Shown in pieces: positions 1 through 8,629 of a stretch of 64,000 nt of DNA. The position numbers were made by a program, and so were the translations under genes. Within the stretch, counting starts at the first letter, position 1, and the number at the start of each line of letters is the position of its first letter. The notes beneath the pieces are model-generated. The model made no database searches. It was not told where the DNA came from and saw nothing but the letters and a program-made list of their open reading frames with translations. Origin of the DNA: Microbispora sp. H11081 (lineage in GTDB: Bacteria > Actinomycetota > Actinomycetes > Streptosporangiales > Streptosporangiaceae); assembly GCF_012999535.1 (NCBI RefSeq), contig NZ_JABBWV010000001.1, positions 1,054,001-1,118,000 of the forward strand, read 5' to 3'.

Positions 1-223
1 GACGTTCCAGACGCGCGATGCGTTCTCCGACCGCGGGGGCGGACATCCCGAGCTCACGGGCGAGCGCCCGCTGCGAGCGCCTCGAGTCCTGGCTGAGCAG
101 GACGAGTATCTGCCGGTCGATGTCGTCCAGCGGCGCCGGTGGCGCCTGGACGGGCACGTCGGCGAGAGCACGCAGGGGGGCGGTCGAGGTATGCGAAGCA
201 GAGGAACGGCGGCGAGGGGGCAT
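1..223 (-). CDS. Lrp/AsnC-family transcriptional regulator, N-terminal part
   Basis: The reading frame starts with ATG at 223 and runs off the left edge of the window. After about 30 variable residues comes a classic AsnC-type helix-turn-helix: LDDIDRQIL, then QRALARELGMS and ERIARLER. This is the N-terminal DNA-binding domain of the Lrp/AsnC (feast/famine) family; the ligand-binding RAM domain would lie outside the window. It is divergently arranged with the catabolic operon starting at 468, with 244 bp between the two starts, so it is the obvious candidate local regulator of that operon (inference). Truncated by the window only; nothing suggests a broken gene. Confidence 0.8.
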   Translation of the reverse strand, partial: MPPRRRSSASHTSTAPLRALADVPVQAPPAPLDDIDRQILVLLSQDSRRSQRALARELGMSAPAVGERIARLER

Positions 224-467
224 GGCGGGAAGGCTACCCCGCCGGGGGCAGGGAAAGGGCCCTGCCGCCGAAGTCGCCCGTATGACAGGTGCCACATCTC
301 GCTGCGCGGCCGACACTGCGGCGACAGGTGATCCCGATGCGTTTGCAGTCACCCACTGGTGTTTACGGGTCAAATGGTTAGTATGAGACGCGACTTCCCT
401 TACAGTTGACCACTCTCAAGGTCGACATTGATTTCACTTCGCATCATCGAACGGAGTGTGAGGACCG

Positions 468-1181
468 GTGCGGGTCTTCGACAGCAACTGGATGCAGATC
501 GCCGACTACCTCCGGCGCGACGATCGCATCGTGCTCCCGGTCGGGTCGACCGAGCAGCACGGGTATCTCTCGCTCGGGACTGACGCCTTACTGGCCGAGC
601 GTGTGTCGGTGGAGGCGGCGGAGCCGCTCGGCGTGCCGGTCCTGCCGGTCCTGCCGTTCGGCATGGCGCCGTACTTCGTGGACTACCCGGGCAGCATGAG
701 CCTGCGCATGAGCACCTACATCGAGGTGATCCGCGACCTGCTGGACTGCCTGGCCTCCCAGGGGTTCCGGCGGATCGCGGTGATCAACGGCCATGGCGGC
801 AACGCTCCCGTCGCCGGCCTCATCCGCGAATGGGTGTGCCTGCCGCGCGACGAACGGGTGGAGGTGCTGTTCCACAGCTGGTACAACGCGCCGAAGACGG
901 CGGAGGCCGCGTCCAGGTTCGACGACGACCAGTTCCACGGCTCCTGGCTGGAGAACTTCGCGTGGACCAGGGTCGACGGCGTCGAAATCCCCGGCGGCAG
1001 CGCGCCGGTCCTGCCGAGGTCGCTGGTGGAGAACGCGACCGCGCGCGAGATGAGGGAGCTGTCCCCGGACGGCAGCCTGGGCGGGGCCTACCAGCGCAGC
1101 GACGAGGACATGCGAATCGTGTGGGACGCCGGCGTGGCCGAGGTCCGCGAACTGCTCGAGAAGGGATGGCTCGACCAGTGA
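468..1181 (+). CDS. Creatininase-family amidohydrolase
   Basis: A 237-residue protein, the usual size for the creatininase family (creatinine amidohydrolase, formamide hydrolases of riboflavin/F420 pathways, MftE peptidase). Metal-binding motifs are visible: GSTEQHG at residues 26-32 with E29 and H31, D39 in LGTD, and NGHGGN at 107-112. These enzymes hydrolyse a linear or cyclic amide using two metal ions in the cytoplasm. The GTG start at 468 follows a GTGAGG ribosome-binding sequence. It is the first gene of a nine-gene operon with several peptidases, so the substrate is probably an amide or lactam in the same pathway as those peptidases. No mycofactocin genes are nearby, so the MftE role is unlikely. 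Confidence 0.85.
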   Translation: MRVFDSNWMQIADYLRRDDRIVLPVGSTEQHGYLSLGTDALLAERVSVEAAEPLGVPVLPVLPFGMAPYFVDYPGSMSLRMSTYIEVIRDLLDCLASQGFRRIAVINGHGGNAPVAGLIREWVCLPRDERVEVLFHSWYNAPKTAEAASRFDDDQFHGSWLENFAWTRVDGVEIPGGSAPVLPRSLVENATAREMRELSPDGSLGGAYQRSDEDMRIVWDAGVAEVRELLEKGWLDQ

Positions 1182-1876
1182 CGGCCTCCAGGGACAGAGT
1201 CGCCGTCGTCACCGGCACGGCACACGGAATCGGGGCGGCCATCGCCGCCGCGCTCGAGGCGGACGGGGCCCGGGTGCACGGCGTCGACAAGGACACGGTG
1301 GACGTGACCGACTCGTCCGCGGTCGACGCCTTCTTCGCCGAGATCGGCGACGTCGACATCCTGGTCAACAACGCCGGCGGGGTGGTCGGCCAGGTCCACC
1401 AGCCGCTGGAGGAGATCAGCGACGAGGACTGGTCGGCCGTCGTCGCGGCCAACCTGACCAGCACCTTCCTGTGCACCAGGGCGGTGGTGCCGGCCATGAA
1501 GCGGCGCGGCTTCGGCCGCATCGTGAACATCTCGTCGGGCGCGGGCCGCAGCGTCAGCCTGACCGGCATCCAGGCCTACGCCAGCGCGAAGGCCGGGCAG
1601 ATCGGCTTCACCCGTCAGATGGCTCATGAGCTGGGACGGTTCGGCATCACGGTCAACTGCATCGCGCCGGGGTTCGTCCTGTCCAATCCCACGACCGTCA
1701 AGCAGTGGGAGAGCTACGGCGAGGAGGGGCAGGCCGCGCTCGTCGAAGGCATCGCCGTACGCCGGCTCGGCCGGCCAGAGGACATCGCGCACGGCGTCCG
1801 TTTCTTCGTCTCGGAATCCTCATCCTGGATCACCGGTCAGACCCTCTCGATTGATGGTGGACATGCTCTCTTTTGA
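1178..1876 (+). CDS. SDR-family NAD(P)-dependent oxidoreductase
   Basis: Classical short-chain dehydrogenase of about 232 residues. The cofactor-binding TGTAHGIG lies at residues 12-19, followed by NNAGG and the catalytic YASAK pair; an Asp (VDKD) after the second strand favours NAD over NADP (family knowledge). The C-terminus GQTLSIDGGHALF is typical. I chose GTG 1178 because it overlaps the preceding stop (GTGA) and sits 11 bases after GAGAAGGG; ATG 1166 is in frame but only one base from that sequence. It is translationally coupled to the creatininase, and its last bases overlap the start of the M20 peptidase. Confidence 0.85.
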   Translation: MTASRDRVAVVTGTAHGIGAAIAAALEADGARVHGVDKDTVDVTDSSAVDAFFAEIGDVDILVNNAGGVVGQVHQPLEEISDEDWSAVVAANLTSTFLCTRAVVPAMKRRGFGRIVNISSGAGRSVSLTGIQAYASAKAGQIGFTRQMAHELGRFGITVNCIAPGFVLSNPTTVKQWESYGEEGQAALVEGIAVRRLGRPEDIAHGVRFFVSESSSWITGQTLSIDGGHALF

Positions 1877-3239
1877 TTCGACCGACGCCGCCTACCTCGA
1901 CGAGCTCGCCGACTACGTCGCGGTGCCGAGCGTGAGCCGGGACGCCACCCCGGAGACCATGCGGACCGCGGCCCGATGGCTCGCGGCCCAGTTGTCCTTC
2001 GCCGGCGGACGGGTCGTCGAAACGGCGGGTCACCCCGTCGTCCGGGGCGAGTGGCTCGGGGCGCCCGGCGCTCCCACCATCCTGGTCTACGGCCACTACG
2101 ACGTGCAGCCCACCGGCGATCTCGCCGAGTGGCGTACCCCGCCGTTCGAGCTGAGAGTCGACGGCGACGTGATCCGCGGGCGCGGGGTCACCGACGACAA
2201 GGGCCCGGTCTTCATCGTGCTCAAGGTGGCGCAGGCGTTCATCGAGCAGGAAGGCGCGCTGCCGCTGAACGTCAAGTTCCTCTTCGAGGGGGAGGAGGAG
2301 ATCGGCAGCCCCCACCTTCCCGCATACCTGCGCGAGCACGCGGACGAACTCGCGGCCGACCTGGTCATCTCGGCCGACGGGGCGATGTGGCGGCCGAGCG
2401 AGCCCTCGCTGTCCGTCGCGTCCAAGGGCCTGGTGACGCTCGACATCGAGGTCTCCGGCGCCGCCACCGACCTGCACTCCGGGCGTTACGGTGGCACCGT
2501 CGCCAACCCCGTGCACGCCCTGAGCGAGATCCTGGCCGGCCTGCACGCGCCCGACGGCCGGGTCGCGGTCGACGGCTTCTACGACGGGATCCCCGAGCTG
2601 AGCGACGAGCGCCGCGCCGCCATCGCGGCGGTGCCGTTCGACGAGGACCGCTACCGCGACGACCTGGGTCTCGACGGCCTCTTCGGCGAGGCGGGCTACA
2701 GCACGCTGGAGCGGCTGTGGGAGCGTCCCACCCTCGAGATCAACGGCGTACTGGCCGGAGGCAAGTACACGGTGATCCCGCACGTCGCGACCGCCCACAT
2801 CTCCTGCCGTCTCGTGCCTGGCCAGCGCCCGGAACGGGTGCTCCAGGCGATCACCGACCATGTGCTCGCCCAGAAGATCCCCGGGGTGCGCGTCGTCGTC
2901 CGCCCCGACGAGGGCGGGGTGCCCGCGTACACGATCCCCGCCGACCACCCGGCGATCCGCGCCGCCACCGAGGCGCTCGCGCACGTCTACCCGGGCCAGG
3001 ACGTCCTGCTGGCCGTCATCGCGGGGACGCTGCCCGCGACGGCCCTGTTCGAGGAGGTCCTCGGCGCGAAGACCCTGTTCTTCTCCTTCTCCACCGCCGA
3101 CGAGAACCTGCACGCGCCGAACGAGTTCATGCGGATCTCCCGGCTGCGCGAGGGGATGCGCGCCTGGGAGCGGCTGTGGCGGCTGCTCGCCGACGGGCCG
3201 CACCGGCTGGCGCCGGTTCGCGGGGACGGCACGCGGTGA
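1863..3239 (+). CDS. M20-family metallopeptidase (dipeptidase-like)
   Basis: A 458-residue M20 peptidase of the CNDP/DapE-like dipeptidase group. Zinc-binding and catalytic motifs are present in order: YGHYDVQP with H78 and D80, a TDDKGP motif near 113, GEEEIGS near 144, and the dimerisation-domain motif DLHSGRYGG. It hydrolyses dipeptides or N-acyl amino acids in the cytoplasm. ATG 1863 overlaps the SDR stop by 14 bases; an alternative in-frame ATG is at 1854. The downstream dipeptidase begins at its own stop codon, so the two are coupled. Two unrelated dipeptidase families side by side suggest a pathway for a peptide-like substrate. Confidence 0.88.
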   Translation: MLSFDSTDAAYLDELADYVAVPSVSRDATPETMRTAARWLAAQLSFAGGRVVETAGHPVVRGEWLGAPGAPTILVYGHYDVQPTGDLAEWRTPPFELRVDGDVIRGRGVTDDKGPVFIVLKVAQAFIEQEGALPLNVKFLFEGEEEIGSPHLPAYLREHADELAADLVISADGAMWRPSEPSLSVASKGLVTLDIEVSGAATDLHSGRYGGTVANPVHALSEILAGLHAPDGRVAVDGFYDGIPELSDERRAAIAAVPFDEDRYRDDLGLDGLFGEAGYSTLERLWERPTLEINGVLAGGKYTVIPHVATAHISCRLVPGQRPERVLQAITDHVLAQKIPGVRVVVRPDEGGVPAYTIPADHPAIRAATEALAHVYPGQDVLLAVIAGTLPATALFEEVLGAKTLFFSFSTADENLHAPNEFMRISRLREGMRAWERLWRLLADGPHRLAPVRGDGTR

Positions 3240-4429
3240 CCGCGGGCGCCTACGAGTCGTACGGCTACCTCACGCCCGGCGTCGACTTCCCGGCCATCGA
3301 CCTGGCCCCCGAGTTCGGCCGCGTGCCGCCGTACGCCGGGGACCTGAGCGAGCGGGAGCGGGAACGGGCAGAGCGGCTGCTGCGGGACAACGTCGTGGTC
3401 AGCCTGCACGACCATCCCGTCCGGTTCCCCGCGGACATGCGGCGGACGCCGGAGTACAACAGGACAGGACGCCAGCACACCGCGTTCGCCGGGCTCCTCG
3501 CGTCGGGCATGACCGTGGTGTTCGACAACATGATGGACGGCACCGCCTGCGTCACCGGCAACGCCCCGTGGCGCTGGCTCGACATCATCACCGACCTAGG
3601 CATGCGCCAGGCCGACATCGCCCACCAGTCCGACGTGATCGTGATCAGGACGATGGACGACATCGAGCACGCGCACCGGTCGGGCAAGGTGGGGCTGCTC
3701 TTCGGCCTGGAGGCGGCGACGCCGATCGAGAACGAGATCGACCGGCTCGACGTCCTGTACGGCCTCGGCCTCCGGCAGATCGGCATCGCCTACTCCGATT
3801 CCAACGCCCTCGGCAGCGGCCTGAACGAGACCACCGACGGCGGGCTGACCGACTTCGGCAGGCGCGCGGTCGCCAGGATGAACAGGCTCGGCCTGGCCAT
3901 CGACATCTCGCACTCCTCCGACCGGACCGGCCTGGACGTCTGCGCCGTGAGCGAGCGCCCGGTGTTCATGACCCACGCGGGAGCGCGTGCGGTCTGGGAC
4001 ACGCCGCGGATGAAGCCGGACGACGTCCTGCGCGCGGTCGCCGAGACCGGCGGAGTCATCGGGATGTCGGCGGCGCCCCACACGACGTTGTCGAAGGCCC
4101 ATCCCCGGCACACCATCCTGTCGGTGATGGACCACTTCCGGTACTGCCTGGACTTGGTCGGCATCGAGCACGTCGCGTTCGGGCCCGACACCCTCTACGG
4201 CGACCACGTCGGCCTGCACACCGTCTTCGGGCACCTGCTCAAGGTGGGCGCCGCGGCGCCCGGCGGCCCCTCCTTCGAGAAGGTGGAGTACGTCGACGGG
4301 CTGGAGAACCCGACAGAGAACTTCCACAACATCTGCGGCCTGCTCGTGCGGGAGGGGTTCTCCGACAGCGAGATCACGGCCGTGCTCGGCGGCAACATCC
4401 TCCGGGCGCTCGAGCGGATCTGGGCCTAG
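3236..4429 (+). CDS. M19 (renal-type) membrane dipeptidase family protein
   Basis: A 397-residue M19 dipeptidase. Family landmarks are the HDH metal-binding motif near residue 60, GLEAATPIEN carrying the bridging Glu, the GLRQIGIAYSDSN segment, DISHSS and THAGARAV (His ligands), and FGPDTLYGDHVG near the end. No signal peptide is visible, so like other actinobacterial members it is probably cytoplasmic. GTG 3236 overlaps the previous stop (GTGA). Family members act on dipeptides, D-amino-acid dipeptides and some beta-lactams; which applies here cannot be read from the sequence. Confidence 0.86.
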   Translation: MTAGAYESYGYLTPGVDFPAIDLAPEFGRVPPYAGDLSERERERAERLLRDNVVVSLHDHPVRFPADMRRTPEYNRTGRQHTAFAGLLASGMTVVFDNMMDGTACVTGNAPWRWLDIITDLGMRQADIAHQSDVIVIRTMDDIEHAHRSGKVGLLFGLEAATPIENEIDRLDVLYGLGLRQIGIAYSDSNALGSGLNETTDGGLTDFGRRAVARMNRLGLAIDISHSSDRTGLDVCAVSERPVFMTHAGARAVWDTPRMKPDDVLRAVAETGGVIGMSAAPHTTLSKAHPRHTILSVMDHFRYCLDLVGIEHVAFGPDTLYGDHVGLHTVFGHLLKVGAAAPGGPSFEKVEYVDGLENPTENFHNICGLLVREGFSDSEITAVLGGNILRALERIWA

Positions 4430-4468
4430 CGCCACTCCCGCACCCCCCGCCAACAGGAAAGAGGACCA

Positions 4469-6181
4469 GTGGTTCCTGACGACCAGCCCCCGGCGAACGA
4501 TCGGCTCGCCCGGCTCAGCGACGAGTTCTTCCAGGTGAAGCACACGGCCGACCCCTTCAGCGCCACGCTGCTCGGCGTCTCGGGCTTCGACGGACTGGTG
4601 CCCGACCCCAGCCGCTCCGGCTCCGCCGCCGACGCCGCGAAGATCGCGGACATCGAGCGGCGGCTGGCGGAGATCGACCCCGGTGGCCTGAACCCGGCCG
4701 ACCGGATCAACCACGCGGTGCTCGGCCGCCTCGCCTGGGGCGTGCGGTCCGATCTGGAGCACGGGCTGTGGGAGACGGGGGCGTCCGCCGACGGCTACTC
4801 CTCGCCGCAGGCGATGATGTTCATGTCGGTCCCGGCCGCGCCCCTTTCCGACGCGGCGGCCGTCGACCAGTACCTCCGGCGGCTGACCGCCCTGCCCGCG
4901 TTCGTCGACGCGATCCTCGATCGCTACCGGGCGGCCAAGCGGGACGGGCGGATACCCACCCGGGTCGGCGTCGGCCAGGCCATCGACCAGCTCACCGGGC
5001 ACCTGTCGCTGAGCCTGGCCGACGACACCCTGCTCGGCCTCCGGCTGCCGGCCGGCGTCGACGAGGGGAGCGTCAGGGCGCGCGCGTCCCGCATCGTCGA
5101 GGAGTCGGTCCGTCCCGCGCTCCGGCGCCTGCTCGCCGGCCTCCGGGACGAGTTGCTGCCCGTGGCCCGGTCCGACGAGTGGGTGGGCGTCCGCTTCGTC
5201 CCCGGTGGCGAGGAGGGCTACCGGGCCGCGGTGCGGCGCCACACCACAACGGACCTGTCTCCGGAGGAGATCCATCAGATAGGCCTCGACTGCCTCGCGG
5301 AGCTGAGACATGAATGGGCCGAGCTGGGCGGCCGGGTGCTCGGCACGAGCGACGTGGACGAGATCCTGGCTCGGCTGCGGGACGATCCCTCGTTGCGGTT
5401 CGGCTCGGCCGCCGAGATCGTCGACGTGGTGACCGACGCGCTGCGCCGCGCCGAGGAGGCCCGCGACGACTGGTTCCCCGCGTACGACATCGCCGACTGC
5501 GTCATCGAGGAGATCAACCCGATCGAGGCGGGCAACGCCGCGCTCGCCCACTACCGGCCGCCGGCGGGCGACGGGTCCAGGCCCGGCGCCCACTGCGTCC
5601 TCACGACCGATCCGAAGGAACGGTTCGTGTACGAGTACGAGGCGCTGGCCTTCCACGAGAGCACGCCCGGCCACCACCTGCAGATCGCCTCCGCGCAGAC
5701 GTTGACGGACCTTCCTGCGTACCGGCGTTTCCTGGACGCCGAGGTGTGCGGCTACGTCGAGGGCTGGGGCCTGTACAGCGAACGGCTGGCCGACGAGATG
5801 GGGCTTTACACCTCGGACATCGCCCGGCTGGGGATGCTCTCGTTCGACGCGCTGCGCGCCTGCCGTCTGGTGGTGGACACGGGCATGCACCACTTCGGCT
5901 GGTCGCGGCGGCAGGCCATGGAATTCATGTGGGAGAACACCGCGACGACGCGGGCCAACGTCCGCAACGAGATCGACCGCTACATCGCATGGCCAGGGCA
6001 GGCGCTGGCGTACATGATCGGCCGTCGCGAGATCCGCCGCCTGCGGGCCGTGGCCGAGGCCCGGCTCGGATCCCGGTTCGACATCCGCGCCTTCCACGGG
6101 ACGGTGCTCGGCAACGGCGCCGTCCCCTTGGGTGTGCTCGACCAGATCGTGGCCGCCTGGATCGACTCCGCGGCGTCCTGA
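4469..6181 (+). CDS. DUF885-family protein (predicted metallo-hydrolase)
   Basis: A 570-residue DUF885 protein, the full family length. The diagnostic motif is HESTPGHHLQ near residue 392, an HExxxGH variant of a zinc-protease signature, followed by EGWGLYSERLADEMG, which supplies the third ligand in related thermolysin-like folds. The start GTG at 4469 follows an AGGAAAGAGGA ribosome-binding sequence. The family is widespread in actinobacteria, usually annotated only as DUF885, and is probably peptidase-like. Here it is embedded among four other peptide or amide hydrolases, which supports that reading. Confidence 0.85.
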   Translation: MVPDDQPPANDRLARLSDEFFQVKHTADPFSATLLGVSGFDGLVPDPSRSGSAADAAKIADIERRLAEIDPGGLNPADRINHAVLGRLAWGVRSDLEHGLWETGASADGYSSPQAMMFMSVPAAPLSDAAAVDQYLRRLTALPAFVDAILDRYRAAKRDGRIPTRVGVGQAIDQLTGHLSLSLADDTLLGLRLPAGVDEGSVRARASRIVEESVRPALRRLLAGLRDELLPVARSDEWVGVRFVPGGEEGYRAAVRRHTTTDLSPEEIHQIGLDCLAELRHEWAELGGRVLGTSDVDEILARLRDDPSLRFGSAAEIVDVVTDALRRAEEARDDWFPAYDIADCVIEEINPIEAGNAALAHYRPPAGDGSRPGAHCVLTTDPKERFVYEYEALAFHESTPGHHLQIASAQTLTDLPAYRRFLDAEVCGYVEGWGLYSERLADEMGLYTSDIARLGMLSFDALRACRLVVDTGMHHFGWSRRQAMEFMWENTATTRANVRNEIDRYIAWPGQALAYMIGRREIRRLRAVAEARLGSRFDIRAFHGTVLGNGAVPLGVLDQIVAAWIDSAAS

Positions 6182-6217
6182 GCCAGGGCGCCCGCGTTTC
6201 CTCAGCAAGGAGTGCAC

Positions 6218-7075
6218 ATGTTCGTAGAGATCAATGGTGCGCGGCTCAACGTCGAGGTCCTCGGCGAGGAGGGCGCCCCCGTGCTGATCGCCCATCACGG
6301 CGGCGGGGGCATCGGCTCGCTGGCGGAGCCGAAGGCGACCTTCGGCCCGCTGTCCGACCTGTTCCGCGTCGTGGTGTTCGACGCGCGCGGCTGCGGCCTG
6401 AGCGAGGGCGTCCCGCCCTACTCGCACGCCCAGTGGGCCGCCGACGTCGACGCGCTGCGCGAGTGGGCCGGCGCCGAGACGATCGTGGTCGCGGGCGGCT
6501 CCTACGGCGGGTTCATCGCCATGGAGTACGCGATCGCCTACCCGGACCGGGTGCGGGCGATGATCCTGCGGGACACCTCACCGGACCGGACCAACCTGGA
6601 ACTCGCCCACGAGAACGCGCGCAAGCAGACCCGCGTGGAGCTCGACTGGGAGAACTACGAGCGCTACTGGAGCGGCAACATCCGCGACGACGCCGACCTG
6701 AAGGCCCGCTGGGCCGAACTGATCCCGCTGTACGACCACGAGTACGACCCCGCGAAGGCGGCCGCGCGGGTCGAGGCCGGCATCTACCGCCACGAGGCGC
6801 ACAACTGGTGCTTCCAGCAGAACGCGCCGATCTACGACGTGAAGCCGCAGCTTCCGTCCGTGACCTGCCCCACCCTCGTCACCGTGGGCCGCCACGACTG
6901 GGTTACCCCCGTGTCGTCGTCGGAGACGATCGCCTCCCTCATCCCGGACTCCACGCTGGTCGTCTTCGAGAAGTCCGGGCACTCCCCGCAGATCGAGGAG
7001 GCGGATCTGTTCCAGCGGACGATGCGCGACTTCCTCGCCGAGGCGCTGCCGGACCTCGGGACGGCGGCGCGATGA
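6218..7075 (+). CDS. Alpha/beta hydrolase, proline iminopeptidase-like
   Basis: A 285-residue alpha/beta hydrolase. The oxyanion-hole strand ends in HHGGGG, the nucleophile elbow is GGSYGG, the acidic residue is in GRHDWVTP and the catalytic His in KSGHSP. A cap region rich in aromatic residues (WENYERYW, HNWCFQQ) resembles prolyl aminopeptidases, which remove N-terminal proline. I chose ATG 6218, five bases after AAGGAG, over an in-frame GTG at 6212 that overlaps the ribosome-binding site. Its stop overlaps the next start (ATGA), so the two are coupled. Confidence 0.83.
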   Translation: MFVEINGARLNVEVLGEEGAPVLIAHHGGGGIGSLAEPKATFGPLSDLFRVVVFDARGCGLSEGVPPYSHAQWAADVDALREWAGAETIVVAGGSYGGFIAMEYAIAYPDRVRAMILRDTSPDRTNLELAHENARKQTRVELDWENYERYWSGNIRDDADLKARWAELIPLYDHEYDPAKAAARVEAGIYRHEAHNWCFQQNAPIYDVKPQLPSVTCPTLVTVGRHDWVTPVSSSETIASLIPDSTLVVFEKSGHSPQIEEADLFQRTMRDFLAEALPDLGTAAR

Positions 7076-7992
7076 TCGAGCGGCGCACCCTCCGCGTCCC
7101 CGGCCTCGGCCCGGACGGGCTCGACATCCCGTACTTCGACATCCGGGGTCGCGGCGACGGGCCGCGGCTCACCGTGCTGTCCGGCGTGCACGGCGCCGAG
7201 TACGCCTCGATCGCGGCCGTCCGCGAGTTCGTGCGGAACATCGACGACGCCGCCGTCTCCGGGCGGATCGTCGTCGTCCCCGTGGTGAACGTGCCGGGAT
7301 TCTGGGCCAGGACGCCGTTCGTCGTCCCGGTGGACGGCGAGAACCTGAACCGCAGCTTTCCCGGCGACCCTCACGGCTCGTTCACGGAGGTGCTCGCGCA
7401 CCACGTCTTCACCGAGTTCATCCTCGGCTCCGACTACCTCGTCGACATGCACGCCGGCGACCTGCCCGAGTCGCTCGAACCGTTCACGATCTTCGAGGAG
7501 TCCCCGGTCGAGGCGGCCTCGCTGGATCTCGCCCTGGCGTACGGCGCCGGGCACGTCGTCAGGCAGGCCGCGCAGGCGCGAACCGTGGCGGGCAGCACGT
7601 GCGCGGCCGCGGCGGACGCCGGCATCCCGGCAGTCGTCGCGGAGTCAGGCCAGAACGGCCTGCTCGACCGGGCGGCGATCGACCGGCACCTGGCCGGGCT
7701 GACCAACATCGCCAGAACCGTCGGGGTGCTGGACGGTGAGCCGTGGCCGGTGCGCGAGGTCCGCGTGCACGAGGGGTGGCACTGGCTGCGCACGGACCGG
7801 GCGGGCTGGTGGGAGCCCGCCGTGACGGTGGGGGAGCCCGTGCCGGCCGACGGGCTGCTGGGCACGGTGAGCGACGTGTGGGGCGAGGTGTTCGCCGAGG
7901 TGCGGGCGCCCGAGGCGGGCACACCGTTGTTCCTGACGAGCAGCCCGGCGGTCTCGGCAGGCGGTCTGCTGCTGGGCCTGGCCCGCCACTGA
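7072..7992 (+). CDS. Succinylglutamate desuccinylase/aspartoacylase-family protein
   Basis: A 306-residue member of the AstE/AspA branch of the M14 zinc-carboxypeptidase fold. Zinc ligands are visible as GVHGAEYAS (His and Glu) and VDMHAG; NLNRSFPG and the later VAESGQNG (general-base Glu) are also conserved. Family members remove acyl groups from N-acyl amino acids or act as carboxypeptidases. The C-terminal part has a beta-rich domain with GLLGTVSDVWGE typical of the family. ATG 7072 overlaps the previous stop. It fits the operon theme of cutting amide bonds in small molecules. Confidence 0.86.
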   Translation: MIERRTLRVPGLGPDGLDIPYFDIRGRGDGPRLTVLSGVHGAEYASIAAVREFVRNIDDAAVSGRIVVVPVVNVPGFWARTPFVVPVDGENLNRSFPGDPHGSFTEVLAHHVFTEFILGSDYLVDMHAGDLPESLEPFTIFEESPVEAASLDLALAYGAGHVVRQAAQARTVAGSTCAAAADAGIPAVVAESGQNGLLDRAAIDRHLAGLTNIARTVGVLDGEPWPVREVRVHEGWHWLRTDRAGWWEPAVTVGEPVPADGLLGTVSDVWGEVFAEVRAPEAGTPLFLTSSPAVSAGGLLLGLARH

Positions 7993-8044
7993 TCCCGCCA
8001 GGGGCGGCACCTACGTACAGACACCATCGACAAGGAGACCCCAC

Positions 8045-8629
8045 GTGGACGAGAACGCAACCGCCTCCCCGGCGCCCCGAACCCCTTCGGTGAGCTGGGA
8101 GGGCCGTTACCTGGAGGACTTCGTCGCTGGCGACGTCTACCGGCACCCGCTGGGCCGCACGGTGACAGACGTGGACAACTCGTGGCTCACCCTGCTGACC
8201 CAGAACACGGCGGCCATCCACTTCGACCGGCACTACGCGGAGCGGACGCAGTGGGGCAGGCCGCTGGTCGACTCGACCTTCACCCTGGCCCTGGTCACCG
8301 GGCAGAGCGTGCACGACGTGTCCATGAACGTCATGGCGAACCTGGGCTGGGACCGGGTGCGCCTGCCCAATCCCGTCTTCGAGGGCGACACCATCTACTC
8401 CCAGTCGGAAGTGCTCTCGGTGCGCGAGTCGAAGTCCCGTTCCGACGTGGGCGTGGTGGAGGTGCGCACCATCGGGTTCAACCAGGACGGCGTGATCGTG
8501 ATCAGCTTCGAGCGCACCCTTCTGGTCTACCGGCGGGGCCATGGTCCCGCCCGCGCCGCCGTCGAACCCCGGTGGGACGAGAGGTCTCTGAGGGCCGCCG
8601 GTCTCGACCCGCGTCCCGGCACACCGTGA
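8045..8629 (+). CDS. MaoC-family CoA-thioester hydratase/dehydratase
   Basis: A 194-residue hot-dog-fold protein. It begins with GRYLEDFVAGDVYRHPLGR, a common opening of MaoC-like hydratases, and has the active-site stretch NTAAIHFDRHYA followed by GRPLVDS. In this subfamily the usual acidic-x-N-P-I-H site is relaxed. Relatives hydrate mesaconyl-, itaconyl- or other enoyl-CoA thioesters and are typically encoded beside a CitE-like lyase, exactly as here. GTG 8045 follows AAGGAGA. The 52-bp gap from the preceding gene is the widest in the operon. Confidence 0.84.
   Translation: MDENATASPAPRTPSVSWEGRYLEDFVAGDVYRHPLGRTVTDVDNSWLTLLTQNTAAIHFDRHYAERTQWGRPLVDSTFTLALVTGQSVHDVSMNVMANLGWDRVRLPNPVFEGDTIYSQSEVLSVRESKSRSDVGVVEVRTIGFNQDGVIVISFERTLLVYRRGHGPARAAVEPRWDERSLRAAGLDPRPGTP

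Noticed and set aside
1-1181. Mycofactocin cluster suggested by the creatininase
   Set aside because: No MftA, MftC radical-SAM or MftD genes nearby.
3596-6427. 943-codon minus-strand frame opposite the dipeptidase/DUF885 genes
   Set aside because: Shadow of three well-supported plus-strand genes; composition is artefactual.
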